From Ruminiclostridium josui JCM 17888 (GTDB lineage: Bacteria > Bacillota > Clostridia > Acetivibrionales > DSM-1351), in contig NZ_JAGE01000001.1 in the NCBI RefSeq assembly GCF_000526495.1, positions 1,362,001 through 1,426,000 on the forward strand: a stretch of 64,000 bases of DNA. Direction: 5' to 3'. Shown here piece by piece: positions 1 through 8,202 of this stretch. How positions within the stretch are numbered: position 1 is the stretch's first letter; each line of letters starts with the position of its first letter. The notes under the pieces were generated by a model, which did no database searches, was not told where the DNA came from, and saw nothing but the letters and a program-made list of their open reading frames with translations. Both the position numbers and the translations under genes were made by a program.

Positions 1-597
1 TATAAAATTTAACATTGCAATATCAACGTTGACAAGCCCTACTGGAAAAATCGCCCTAATTAATTGGACAGCTAATATGGAGGCGATGTAACATTTAATA
101 ATCAATGAATTATTAAAATATCTGTTAATTCCAAATGGTATTAGAGCACCTAGTGGAACAAATAATAAAATATAAAGAAACCAGAAAACATATGGAGAGT
201 TTCTTGTAAACATAAGAGGTAAGGTTTTAAAAGGTATCAGTTTAATAGAATGAGTGTATCCAAAAGACCGAATAGTCCTTGCAGCATCCCCTTCATTTGT
301 AGCAGGATTAAGAAAGCAAATAGCAATTAATGCTATACTTAAAAATAAAAGTATCACCATTATTTTTCTAAAAGTGTTATTAATACAAAAATTCTTTCTC
401 AAATTTTGCTCTATATTATTTCCAAATTGTGTAAATGCTTTTACTGAAGCATCATTTTGATTAAGTCCATTTTGTATATATTCATCTTGTAAATTATTCA
501 AATGGTCAACATATTGTGCTTTGAGTTCCTGTCTTGTCTTTCTGTCAAAGTCTAAATTACCTACTAATCTAGAGGCACGTTTTTCAATATTATTCAT
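1..597 (-). CDS. VanZ-like membrane protein (3' end outside window)
   Basis: Product begins MNNIEKRASRLVGNLDF and runs off the window edge after 199 codons. The first ~75 residues are a charged helical region like the prefix domain found on many PadR-linked permeases. A membrane segment follows (about residues 77-95), then LIPFKT and FVPLGALIPFG, which resemble the VanZ-family core. The ATG at 597 is chosen over one at 606 because the AGGGAG ribosome site sits 9 nt before it and directly abuts the other. It overlaps the end of the PadR gene by 8 nt, so the two are probably co-translated and the PadR protein probably controls it. The substrate or role is unknown; VanZ membership is inferred from motif shape only. 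Confidence 0.6.
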   Translation of the reverse strand, partial: MNNIEKRASRLVGNLDFDRKTRQELKAQYVDHLNNLQDEYIQNGLNQNDASVKAFTQFGNNIEQNLRKNFCINNTFRKIMVILLFLSIALIAICFLNPATNEGDAARTIRSFGYTHSIKLIPFKTLPLMFTRNSPYVFWFLYILLFVPLGALIPFGINRYFNNSLIIKCYIASILAVQLIRAIFPVGLVNVDIAMLNFI

Positions 598-934
598 TGT
601 ATCCATCTCCCTTTTTAGCTAAAAATTTATTTATTAAAATGTTGATTGCTTGCCAACTATCTAGCTTCGATTCGAGTTCAACCTGACCTTTATTAGTTAT
701 CTTATAATATTTTCTATTCATATTTTTCTGAAGTATTTTTTCCCAATATGAACTTATAAAACCTTTGTCTTCAAGTCTCTTGAGTGCTAGGTACATGGTA
801 CCTTCTCCAAGCTCATAATATTCCCCCGTAGTACTTTTTATCTCTTTTCCAAGTTCATATCCATACATCGGCTTATATGATATTAAAATAAGTAAAATGA
901 TATCTATATTACCTTTTAATAATTCTTTGTCCAT
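590..934 (-). CDS. PadR family transcriptional regulator
   Basis: 114 residues, typical of the short PadR class. The winged-helix signature is visible: ILLILISYKPMYGYELGKEI, then EGTMYLALKRLEDKGFISSYW, then RKYYKITNKGQVELE. These are the recognition-helix and wing segments of PadR proteins, which act as dimeric repressors, often of adjacent membrane-protein genes and often answering envelope stress or small ligands. It is first in a two-gene operon with the VanZ-like protein and overlaps it. The ligand cannot be inferred. A candidate promoter with AGTAT/ATACT half-sites lies just upstream and could be an autoregulatory operator. Confidence 0.85.
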   Translation of the reverse strand: MDKELLKGNIDIILLILISYKPMYGYELGKEIKSTTGEYYELGEGTMYLALKRLEDKGFISSYWEKILQKNMNRKYYKITNKGQVELESKLDSWQAINILINKFLAKKGDGYNE

Positions 935-970
935 AAAAATCTCTTTCTATAAATATTTTTTATACTAATA

Positions 971-999
971 GTATTACAGTATTATACTCTGTATTGCAA
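971..999 (-). promoter_or_regulatory. Candidate promoter of the padR operon
   Basis: On the minus strand TTGCAA (994-999) lies 17 bp from TAATAC (971-976), about 37 bp before the PadR start. AGTAT and ATACT half-sites (970-974 and 984-988) straddle it and may be an operator. Seen by eye only. Confidence 0.35.
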
Positions 1000-1062
1000 G
1001 GTGTTTTTGTTGAATTTTTTATAATTTGGAATAAATTGTAATGTAATTATAGAATCCGACGT

Positions 1063-1539
1063 TTAATATGTTACCCCGGAACAACTGCAAAATACAGGTA
1101 CATTATTATTCCAATCCTTTGGTCTAGAACTAATTACCTTTGTGATAGGTCTTACTGTTTCAATACTAAGGGGTAACGTCCTTGAAACTCCTGTTTTTGC
1201 CAATTCAGCAAGGATAGTTACACAATTATGTTTAATATCAAAATCAGATACCTTTAATGTAAGAGCTTCTTTGGGTCTTATACCGCAGTCCATCATGAGT
1301 AAAATGAGGCAATGGTCTACTAAACCTGTGAAACTAGTTTTATCTGGTAATGCTAAAAGTTGTTGAAGTACATCAATAGGAATATCAATTATTTTGTCTT
1401 GAGCCTTGCGTTTAGGTAACGTTGTAACTGGATTGCTTGATATTATATCTTCTTCCTTAAGATATTCAAAGAAACATTTAAGGTATGCTCTTCTAAGATT
1501 ATACGTTGCTGGCTTAATATTCTCTTCCATATATCCCAA
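1063..1539 (-). pseudogene. Tyrosine recombinase/integrase fragment
   Basis: About 158 codons matching the middle of a XerC/D-like recombinase: the end of the core-binding domain (TYNLRRAYLKCFFEYL) and the first half of the catalytic domain, with the first catalytic arginine in CGIRPKEAL and the beta-hairpin lysine region (AKTGVSRTLPL). The C-terminal HxxR box and the nucleophilic tyrosine are absent, and there is no convincing N-terminal arm-binding region. Reading in the other frame just upstream (about 1540-1570) suggests a frameshift or truncation there too. It lies next to tRNA-Arg, a usual target of such integrases, so it is best read as the scar of a lost integrated element. It is very unlikely to be active. 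Confidence 0.75.
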
Positions 1540-1671
1540 TCAGCCTTTTTGATTTGTTTGTTTTTCATACAAAATCTCCTCTGAAATATCAATTTCAAAA
1601 AGGTGAGTCCACTGTACTTTAAGCACATTTGTTACAGTCTAGTGGATTCGTTAATTTCAAAGCCACTATAT

Positions 1672-1720
1672 CAAAAAAATAAAAAGTGCCATAACCCTTA
1701 TGATTACTGACACTTTTTAC
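1672..1720 (-). terminator. Rho-independent terminator after tRNA-Arg
   Basis: On the minus strand AAAAAGTG pairs with CACTTTTT, with a second CATAA/TTATG stem inside, followed by ATTTTTTT. It sits directly 3' of tRNA-Arg. Confidence 0.7.
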
Positions 1721-1735
1721 TTATTCTTAAAAATT

Positions 1736-1810
1736 TGGCGTCCCGGACAGGAATCGAACCCGCATCAGTGGAACCGGAATCCACCGCTTTATCCATTAAA
1801 CTACCGAGAC
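1736..1810 (-). tRNA. tRNA-Arg (anticodon CCG)
   Basis: Cloverleaf visible: the acceptor GTCTCGG pairs with CCGGGAC (one T-G wobble), anticodon stem GTGGA/TCCAC with loop TTCCGGT, and T loop GGTTCGATTCC. The CCA end is encoded. It reads CGG arginine codons. The neighbouring recombinase fragment suggests it once served as an integration site. Confidence 0.92.
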
Positions 1811-1830
1811 ATATTAATAAATACACTGAT

Positions 1831-1859
1831 ATTATAGACTATTAAAGCTTACTTTACAA
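1831..1859 (-). promoter_or_regulatory. Promoter of tRNA-Arg
   Basis: Minus-strand TTGTAA (1854-1859), a 17-bp spacer, then perfect TATAAT (1831-1836), 20 bp before the mature tRNA. Confidence 0.65.
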
Positions 1860-2330
1860 CTAAGAAGATTGAATTCTTTTCATCATCAGGTACTCTGCTA
1901 TCCCTTTCTTATACAAATCAGGAATAACACAGACTTCTTGATACCCCATACTCTGGTATAATCGTTTAGCTCCCTTATTAAAATCTGCAACTACTAGAAA
2001 TAGTTTTGAATACTTCTTGGCGTTTGTGTCTTCAAAGTATTGTAATAACTTTTTCCCTATTCCATGATTTCGATACTCCTCTTTTACTGCTATTAAATGT
2101 AAGTAAGGAAAGCTGTGGAAAGCACCATTTTTAACAACCCAAATAAAACCAACACATAGGTCTTCATTAGTAACAGCTACAAAAATCTCTCCCTTTGAAA
2201 TCCCTTCATTTATTGCCTTAGCAGCCGAGTTTTCTTCAGAAAAGTGTAATCTTCCTAATTCTGATTTCTGCAAAGCAATAACACAATCAACGAAGTGTTT
2301 TTCCTCGGCTTTAATAATATTTACTTCCAT
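1860..2330 (-). CDS. GNAT family N-acetyltransferase
   Basis: 156 residues. The acetyl-CoA pyrophosphate loop is clear in LIAVKEEYRNHGIGKKLLQ (motif A, R/Q-x-x-G-x-G/A type), preceded by a beta strand (FHSFPYLHLIAV) and followed by motif B, NKGAKRLYQSMGYQEV. It would transfer an acetyl group to an amine of a small molecule or protein in the cytosol; the substrate cannot be inferred. The ATG is preceded by GGAGG at 7 nt. It overlaps the amj remnant by 10 nt, so it may once have been translationally linked to that gene. Confidence 0.85.
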   Translation of the reverse strand: MEVNIIKAEEKHFVDCVIALQKSELGRLHFSEENSAAKAINEGISKGEIFVAVTNEDLCVGFIWVVKNGAFHSFPYLHLIAVKEEYRNHGIGKKLLQYFEDTNAKKYSKLFLVVADFNKGAKRLYQSMGYQEVCVIPDLYKKGIAEYLMMKRIQSS

Positions 2331-2656
2331 TTAATTACCTCCATATATTTTCCCATACAAGTCACCCTTGCAATATTCGCAATAGCCATTGCCGCTGGCT
2401 TCAATAAAAGCAGTGCCAGCATAGTTCCTACAATAAGTCCACAGACAAAAAGTATTATGCAACGGCTGAAATCCAATTCTGTACATTCCCCTTTGATAAC
2501 ATCATCTGTCTTCATTGATATGTAAGGGTCAATAAACAAAAACATAAGTATAGTTGCAATGCCGTTTATAGCTGATGACAAGGTACTGCAGGTCGTCCTA
2601 AACTCAGGATACAGACATCCTGCATACAATGATGCAAGTATTCTACGCTCCTTTAT
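2321..2656 (-). pseudogene. amj: C-terminal fragment of lipid II flippase Amj
   Basis: The frame from 2656 encodes about 111 residues ending in the region I recognise as the C-terminus of Amj (DUF2837): ASLYAGCLYPEFRTTCSTLS, then INGIATILMFLFIDPYISM, then a final hydrophobic helix. Full Amj is roughly 260-270 residues with about six membrane helices; here only the last third remains and a TAG lies in frame just upstream at 2657-2659. Amj is an alternate flippase for the peptidoglycan precursor lipid II, usually redundant with MurJ. Upstream of the stop I see no more of the gene. A short ORF start is possible at a TTG after AAAGGAG, but a functional flippase is not. Confidence 0.72.
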
Positions 2657-2705
2657 CTAATACCTTCTATAAAAGTTAATATATTACATACACAAAACAT
2701 AAAAC

Positions 2706-2745
2706 CCCTCCATGCACTTATGCACAGACGGATTTTTCAAATAAA
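2706..2745 (-). terminator. Terminator after the 213-aa membrane protein gene
   Basis: Minus-strand stem TCTGTGCA/TGCATGGA with a 4-base loop, extended by GC pairs and followed by TTTTATGTTTT. Confidence 0.5.
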
Positions 2746-2754
2746 CGGTCTTGT

Positions 2755-3396
2755 CTATAATCTCAATATAACTTGTGAAAGCAAATATTGTATAGCAGAA
2801 CTGATGAGTGCATTCCAGAAAAATACAAGAACAAAGACCAGTCCTCTTACATTGTTAGATAACCTAAACAGCACACAAAGTCCTCTGGTAATTGCACCGT
2901 TAAACCAGAAATATGATAATATTGCCATAACTGTTGTTATAAACAATAAAATCAACGAGTCAGTGGAAAACGTCCACCTGCTGCTAAAGTAAATTAAAAT
3001 ATCCATAGGAGTTAATAGCATGTTAGCCAGGATACAAACCTTCATAACCTTTGTAATAAGACTAGAATATGTATTCACCACAGAAGCATTATATCCCTCA
3101 CTCCTCTTTTTGAAGTGCTTTATAACGTCAAAAACGGGGTATGAGAAGCAAATCACATCTACAAACCCTATTATTAACGCAGTTATAAATAAAACTGCTG
3201 TCGTTTTAAAATTAAAGTCTAAATTGCTTATAAAAAAGCCCTTTTTATTTTGGGGATTGAGTATATAAAAGATAACATCCCGCAATCCTACAAAAACTAT
3301 ACCGATATAAAGCCACATGCTTTTATCTGTAAGCCTTGAATAAAAGTCTTTTTGCAACAAAAATAGATCAATAATTGTATTGAATTTCGATTTCAT
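2755..3396 (-). CDS. Five-to-six-helix integral membrane protein (Yip1-like)
   Basis: 213 residues from MKSKFNTIIDLFLL; an upstream in-frame ATG at 3420 is rejected because TAGGAG lies 6 nt before the ATG at 3396. Hydrophobic segments occur near residues 27-45 (WLYIGIVFVGLRDVIFYIL), 60-90, 120-140, 150-170 and 180-205. The N-terminal amphipathic stretch followed by clustered helices resembles the Yip1/YIF1 superfamily, but I cannot confirm this. No catalytic motif is visible. It stands alone between the amj fragment and a small gene next to spoIIE. Confidence 0.6.
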   Translation of the reverse strand: MKSKFNTIIDLFLLQKDFYSRLTDKSMWLYIGIVFVGLRDVIFYILNPQNKKGFFISNLDFNFKTTAVLFITALIIGFVDVICFSYPVFDVIKHFKKRSEGYNASVVNTYSSLITKVMKVCILANMLLTPMDILIYFSSRWTFSTDSLILLFITTVMAILSYFWFNGAITRGLCVLFRLSNNVRGLVFVLVFFWNALISSAIQYLLSQVILRL

Positions 3397-3482
3397 TTCT
3401 GCTCCTATCACAAAACACATTTTTCATTTTTTTATATAATATATATTATTTAACAGAGTTCAATAAATATAGCAAGCTATTT

Positions 3483-3851
3483 TTAAAATATTTCTAATAA
3501 AATATATGCAATTGCTGCAATACTTCCGAGAAGAGCAGAATTTATTATAAGAATCTTCATAAATCGAGATTCGTTAAGCTTTCTTTTCAATTGTTTTTTA
3601 CAAGCTGGCTTTTGCCTTTCTTTTGGTACTGTTGCCAGGTTAACCTTGTTTTCCTTAACATAGTTATCTATTATTGCTTCTGCCTCCCTTAGAATAAATT
3701 TATTATTGTAAACTGAGCTTCCCTCCCTTTGCTGTTTTTTTTCATTATCGCCGCTCTGTGCATCTTGTTTCATTACCAGAATAGCCTCCTCAAACAGGTT
3801 TGAATGTATGTTTTTAAGCACAATTACCTTTTTTTCCTTACCATAAAACAT
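3483..3851 (-). CDS. Uncharacterised protein with C-terminal membrane anchor
   Basis: 122 residues from MFYGKEKKVIVLKNIHSNLF; this start has GGAGG 5 nt upstream, unlike an ATG 21 nt earlier. The N-terminal half (VIVLKNIHSNLFEEAILVMK) looks like a small alpha/beta unit, the middle is lysine/glutamine rich and low complexity, and residues ~100-120 (ILIINSALLGSIAAIAYILL) form one membrane helix near the C-terminus. The layout suggests a tail-anchored cytosolic protein. It lies 70 bp downstream of spoIIE on the same strand, so it could be read with it. I do not recognise the family. Confidence 0.6.
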   Translation of the reverse strand: MFYGKEKKVIVLKNIHSNLFEEAILVMKQDAQSGDNEKKQQREGSSVYNNKFILREAEAIIDNYVKENKVNLATVPKERQKPACKKQLKRKLNESRFMKILIINSALLGSIAAIAYILLEIF

Positions 3852-3920
3852 AGTATCCTCCATAAAGAACATTTATGGTTAGTTTGTGAATATTTAACAT
3901 AATTATTCAATGTTAATTCA

Positions 3921-6335
3921 TTATAATGGTTTCCAAATTTTAGAGACCATAACCATCATGTCGTCTACGGGTTCTTTGTCCTTGCAGCGGCTCAATGCTT
4001 CCGCCAAAATATCATCTGCAATTTTTTGAGGATTCTTGCTTGTCATTTGGGAAATAATATTTTGAACCTCTATTATGCTATCATCGCTGTTTTTAAAGGA
4101 ATCCACTATTCCATCAGACACCATTATTATATACTCTCCGCTATTTACATTTTTATGAATCAGCTCCAGTTCAACATTGCTCAATATTCCTGCCGGAAGA
4201 GAAGCAGCCCTTATTATTTCAACATAGTCATCACGTTTGATAAAGGTGGGAGCTGCCCCTACCTTCACAAATTCCACTTCTCCGTCATATAAATCCACAA
4301 CAGAAATATCAATAGTAGCAAAGGTTTCATCATTTGATTTAAGAACAAGAATTGAATTTATAAGTTTTACCGTTGTGTCCTTGTCAAATCCAGATTCCAT
4401 AAACTGCTCTATAAGATTAACCGTTGCCTTACTTTGGAGGTACGCTTTATGCCCTGTCCCCATTCCATCACTTAAAGCAGCAATATATTTACCGTCACCG
4501 CTATTTAGAAATGTATAATTATCTCCTGACACATGCTTTTCATCTTTTGCGACTCTGGCCACACCAGTTATTATCTTGAAGGTTTCTTCCTTTACAAGTT
4601 TTATGCTGCACATATCAGTTTTTGTATTAAGGCCACAGTCAGTTCCGTTCTTTACCATTTTGCAGCCTATGACATCGGACACAACTTTTTCTACACATCC
4701 AATGCAGCTTCTTTTTCCTCCGCAGCCTTTGTAGGATAATGATATTTCATAGTTTCCGTTTTTGTTTTCATATACAACTGCTTCTACATTTCGTAAACCT
4801 TTTTTTGTAAGGGCCAAAAGTATATTATATTCAATATCTTCTTTAAAAATAATATTGGTATTCAATTCAACTGCCAGATTAGATATAATCGTGGACATAC
4901 TTCTCATTTGCTGCGAAACCAGTCCTCTGCTTTCATTAATTCTGCTCCGCCAAACCATATCAACCTTAAATAACTCATATGTGTAATTTACAGCCTTTAC
5001 AAAGTCGTCTATGCGCTCACATCTGTCCAGAAAATACTGTGGAATATCCTGTTGATCTATCCAACCTTTGCAGTCGAGTTTTTCTACAATTTTAAAAAGA
5101 ATTTGGTATGTATTACAGAAATTCTGCTCCCAGCAATGGCTGCAAAGGCTGCAGTCCTTACAAACTCTATCTGCAACTCTGTCAAAAATGGCAGTTATAT
5201 CTTGCTTTTCGGTAATTGACCTTGTTTCGGATATTTCATCAAAGGTTTTAGCCATTTCCCTAAAAGCTTTTGAGAATTTGTTCAGCTTTTCCACGGTTAT
5301 CTCTTTAATTCGTATACTGTAGCCTTTTTTATCTCCTTTGGCTGCCAGAGCTTTATTAAATTTGTTTACCACTACATCTGTTACTTTATTCGGTATTACC
5401 ATAAACAAAATAATTGCCACAATTATTTCATACAGATATATAAGGACTTCCGTAGACCCGTTGGTATAAAACGTTAAAACTGCATTTCCCATCAAAACAC
5501 CCATACATGAGCCAACTTTCCCCATATTTCTCAAAATTCCCGAAAGTAATCCACAAAATGCATATGATGAAACCATAATGGGTGAAGAATTCGACGAAAT
5601 ACTTATTACCGTTCCTACAATTACACCTATGGCTGCTCCGTTTCCAGCACCGGTTCTGTAGCTGAATACCAAAATTGTAAGAATACACAGAACGTTTCTC
5701 AGACTGACCCCAAGTACAGACCATGTGCCCAGCCCCCCAATAGAAAGAGCACAGGCTATAGCTATACTTAAGACCTCTTCATTAGTAAGAATATATCTCT
5801 TAGTTGTGCTACCTATTATATCAAGAGCATTTTTAAATACAAATACAAGTGCAAAAATCAGGAATCCGTTCAGAAGAGATTTTAAAACATCATATAAAAG
5901 AAAGTCCTGTAGCCATGTAATAACCATTTCAGGTATAAGAACACCGACAAAAGCCGTTATAGCCGTTCGCATGGGCGAGCCTGCGCTTTTTTTAAATGGA
6001 ATATTCATGGCATTAAACAGCAACATGGACACTGCAGTAATATATATCTGGACTGTAGCTCCCGAAGTCAGCATACCTGCAATTATTGCGAGAGCAATTA
6101 AAACCCTGCTTAAGCTTAATCCAAGAGTAGCGGCATACAAAGCTATGCCAAATGGCATCAAACCTCCCATTAGGGATATCCTTCCCAGCAGAAATGCTGC
6201 CGGAATTACAATCAGATTTAATTTATTAGCTCTGGTCAAATAGTCAAGCAGTGCTGCCGCTTTTAAACCATCGTTTTTGTGAAATTTCTCTCTGAACTCA
6301 CCTAAATTACTGTATGGAAGTGTTTCTGTTTTCAT
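3921..6335 (-). CDS. spoIIE: Stage II sporulation protein E (SpoIIE phosphatase)
   Basis: 804 residues, about the length of B. subtilis SpoIIE. Residues ~40-310 hold about ten membrane helices; a central region carries a Cys cluster (CKDCSLCSHCWEQNFC); the C-terminal ~210 residues form a PPM/PP2C phosphatase, with metal-ligand motifs SDGMGTG at ~622 and SDGIVDS at ~740 and the terminal DDMMVMVSKIW strand. SpoIIE sits at the polar division septum, dephosphorylates the anti-anti-sigma factor SpoIIAA and so releases sigma F in the forespore. A Spo0A-type promoter with a 21-bp spacer is visible upstream. Unlike most clostridia, it is not beside divIC/yabR, which lie 55 kb away in this window, nor followed by tilS. 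Confidence 0.97.
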   Translation of the reverse strand: MKTETLPYSNLGEFREKFHKNDGLKAAALLDYLTRANKLNLIVIPAAFLLGRISLMGGLMPFGIALYAATLGLSLSRVLIALAIIAGMLTSGATVQIYITAVSMLLFNAMNIPFKKSAGSPMRTAITAFVGVLIPEMVITWLQDFLLYDVLKSLLNGFLIFALVFVFKNALDIIGSTTKRYILTNEEVLSIAIACALSIGGLGTWSVLGVSLRNVLCILTILVFSYRTGAGNGAAIGVIVGTVISISSNSSPIMVSSYAFCGLLSGILRNMGKVGSCMGVLMGNAVLTFYTNGSTEVLIYLYEIIVAIILFMVIPNKVTDVVVNKFNKALAAKGDKKGYSIRIKEITVEKLNKFSKAFREMAKTFDEISETRSITEKQDITAIFDRVADRVCKDCSLCSHCWEQNFCNTYQILFKIVEKLDCKGWIDQQDIPQYFLDRCERIDDFVKAVNYTYELFKVDMVWRSRINESRGLVSQQMRSMSTIISNLAVELNTNIIFKEDIEYNILLALTKKGLRNVEAVVYENKNGNYEISLSYKGCGGKRSCIGCVEKVVSDVIGCKMVKNGTDCGLNTKTDMCSIKLVKEETFKIITGVARVAKDEKHVSGDNYTFLNSGDGKYIAALSDGMGTGHKAYLQSKATVNLIEQFMESGFDKDTTVKLINSILVLKSNDETFATIDISVVDLYDGEVEFVKVGAAPTFIKRDDYVEIIRAASLPAGILSNVELELIHKNVNSGEYIIMVSDGIVDSFKNSDDSIIEVQNIISQMTSKNPQKIADDILAEALSRCKDKEPVDDMMVMVSKIWKPL

Positions 6336-6397
6336 ATATCTAGTGCCCCCCTGCCTTTTATCTTCTGTGTAATTGTCAACTACAGCACGCAGAATTG

Positions 6398-6430
6398 ATT
6401 ATACGGCAGGAGTATAAAAATATTTGTCAC
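6398..6430 (-). promoter_or_regulatory. Candidate Spo0A-activated promoter of spoIIE
   Basis: Minus strand: GTGACA (6425-6430), a 21-bp gap, then perfect TATAAT (6398-6403), 63 bp before the spoIIE start. A 21-bp gap is too long for ordinary sigma A use but is the known arrangement at B. subtilis spoIIE. TGACAAA over the -35 matches 6 of 7 positions of the 0A box TGNCGAA. A perfect TGTCGAA lies at 6564-6570, about 140 bp further upstream. Confidence 0.5.
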
Positions 6431-6447
6431 TTTTAGCGCTTAGGAAA

Positions 6448-6483
6448 TAAGATATTTTAGACAGCTATTTTCAAAATATCTTA
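6448..6483. terminator. Inverted repeat after pncB
   Basis: Perfect 11-bp arms TAAGATATTTT and AAAATATCTTA around a 14-nt loop, 93 bp past the pncB stop. The stem is AT-rich and followed by TTTCC on the minus strand, so termination would be weak. Confidence 0.4.
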
Positions 6484-6575
6484 CTTTTATAACATAAATT
6501 AAAGTATATTTTACTAAGAATAACTTTAAGTAAAATATAAATAATTTCCTTTTATGTCATTCATGTCGAAAACTT

Positions 6576-8015
6576 CTATCTGTTTTCTTTAATAAGTTTA
6601 TGTTTAATATCCCAAAGTTTTTGAGATAAGTCTACATAATATTCATGTGGAAACTCAAAACGCTTTACTTCATCCCAAAGAGAATCAATTTGCTCCATGC
6701 AGTATTTTCTGGTTTCCTGAATGGACGGAACATTATACACTTTCTTTCCGCCTATAAATATGGGCACTAAGAGTTCCTTTGCAGTAAAATCAGTAATAGT
6801 CTTGCGCTTCCATGTAGCATCAGGATCAAAAATCTCCAAATCCTTTTTTTGGTCTATTATTTCATCGTACACGCAAAGTTGGTCTGCAATAGCTTTTCCG
6901 GTTTTGTTTTCAAACAGGCGATATACTTTTTTAAAGTGTGGATTGGTTATCTTTGTTACATTTTCACTTAATTTAATTTTAGGAATAATTTTACCCTTAT
7001 CATCTTCAATGGCACACAGCTTGTATACACCGCCGAATACAGGTTCACTTTTCGAAGTAATCAGTCGTTCTCCTACTCCAAAAATATCAATACATGCCCC
7101 CTGTGAAATTAAGTCACTTATTATATATTCATCAAGGGCATTTGAAGCAACTATTTTACAATCTCTAAGGCCTGCATTGTCAAGCATTTCTCTGGCTTTC
7201 TTTGACAGATAGGTCATATCACCGCTATCCAGTCGTATTGCACATTTTGTAATTCCCCGAGGAATAAGAACTTCCTTAAATGCACGTATTGCATTTGGTA
7301 CTCCGCTTTTGAGTACATTATATGTGTCAACAAGAAGTGTGACATTATTTGGATACAGTTCACAATAGGTCTTAAAGGCCTCATATTCGCTATCAAACAT
7401 TTGAATCCATGAATGAGCCATGGTTCCGCCTGCGGGTACCCCGTAAATTTTGTCTGTCATAGCACACGCGGTACCTCCGCAGCCTGCAATGAAGGCAGCT
7501 CTTGCTCCAAGCACAGCACCATCTGTCCCGTGAGCCCTTCTGGAGCCAAACTCCAGAACTGTTCTGCCTCTGGCTGCCCTAACTATTCTGTTAGCCTTGG
7601 TGGCTATAAGGGATTGGTGATTAACGGAAAGGAGTGTAAAAGTCTCAATAAGCTGAGCTTCAATAACCGGCGCTTTAATAGTAATAATGGGCTCATTCGG
7701 GAAAACAGGGGTTCCTTCAGGAACCGCATATATATCTCCGGTAAACCTGAAATTTGACAGATATTCCAAAAAGTCATCTGAAAACATATTTAGATTTTTA
7801 AGATATTTTATATCATCTTTTGAAAAACGCAGATTTTTAATATATTCGATAACCTGCTCAAGACCGGCTGCAATAGCAAAACCGCCTCCATCAGGTACTT
7901 TTCGGAAGAAAACATCAAAGTATGCAACTTTGTCAATAAAGCCTTTGAGAAAATATCCGTTGCTCATAGTAAGCTCATAGAAATCGCATAAAAGAGCATA
8001 TGTTTCATCAGTCAT
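6576..8015 (-). CDS. pncB: Nicotinate phosphoribosyltransferase
   Basis: 479 residues, the usual length of the bacterial PncB family. It converts nicotinate plus PRPP (with ATP) to nicotinate mononucleotide in the Preiss-Handler salvage route to NAD. Visible signatures: N-terminal LLCDFYELTMSNGYFLKG; VLEFGSRRAHGTDGAVLGAR; GVPAGGTMAHSW, containing the histidine that is phosphorylated in this family; and AIRLDSGDM, a phosphate-binding strand. The ATG follows GGAGG. It is transcribed toward spoIIE but separated by 240 bp with an inverted repeat and a separate promoter, so the two are likely independent. No adjacent NAD-regulator gene is present. Confidence 0.96.
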   Translation of the reverse strand: MTDETYALLCDFYELTMSNGYFLKGFIDKVAYFDVFFRKVPDGGGFAIAAGLEQVIEYIKNLRFSKDDIKYLKNLNMFSDDFLEYLSNFRFTGDIYAVPEGTPVFPNEPIITIKAPVIEAQLIETFTLLSVNHQSLIATKANRIVRAARGRTVLEFGSRRAHGTDGAVLGARAAFIAGCGGTACAMTDKIYGVPAGGTMAHSWIQMFDSEYEAFKTYCELYPNNVTLLVDTYNVLKSGVPNAIRAFKEVLIPRGITKCAIRLDSGDMTYLSKKAREMLDNAGLRDCKIVASNALDEYIISDLISQGACIDIFGVGERLITSKSEPVFGGVYKLCAIEDDKGKIIPKIKLSENVTKITNPHFKKVYRLFENKTGKAIADQLCVYDEIIDQKKDLEIFDPDATWKRKTITDFTAKELLVPIFIGGKKVYNVPSIQETRKYCMEQIDSLWDEVKRFEFPHEYYVDLSQKLWDIKHKLIKENR

Positions 8016-8202
8016 GATTGATTAATCCTCCATATTAATGATGCAAATTAGTATTTTATATATAAAAGTCTCACTATATTCAAAAATATATACCAAATAT
8101 CAAAAAATTACAGGAAGACCTGAATGATTGGCTATTATTATTGTGAAAAATAGTATTATATAAATGGGTACAAAAAATCTGTTATAGGGATTGTGATATA
8201 TA

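Noticed and set aside
1443-1628. Frame starting MCLKYSGLTFLKLIF as a separate gene
   Set aside because: It mostly overlaps the recombinase remnant in another frame and has no recognisable family; it may only mark the frameshift.
4026-6243. Long frames on the plus strand opposite spoIIE
   Set aside because: Antisense shadows of a well-conserved gene, without ribosome sites or recognisable motifs.
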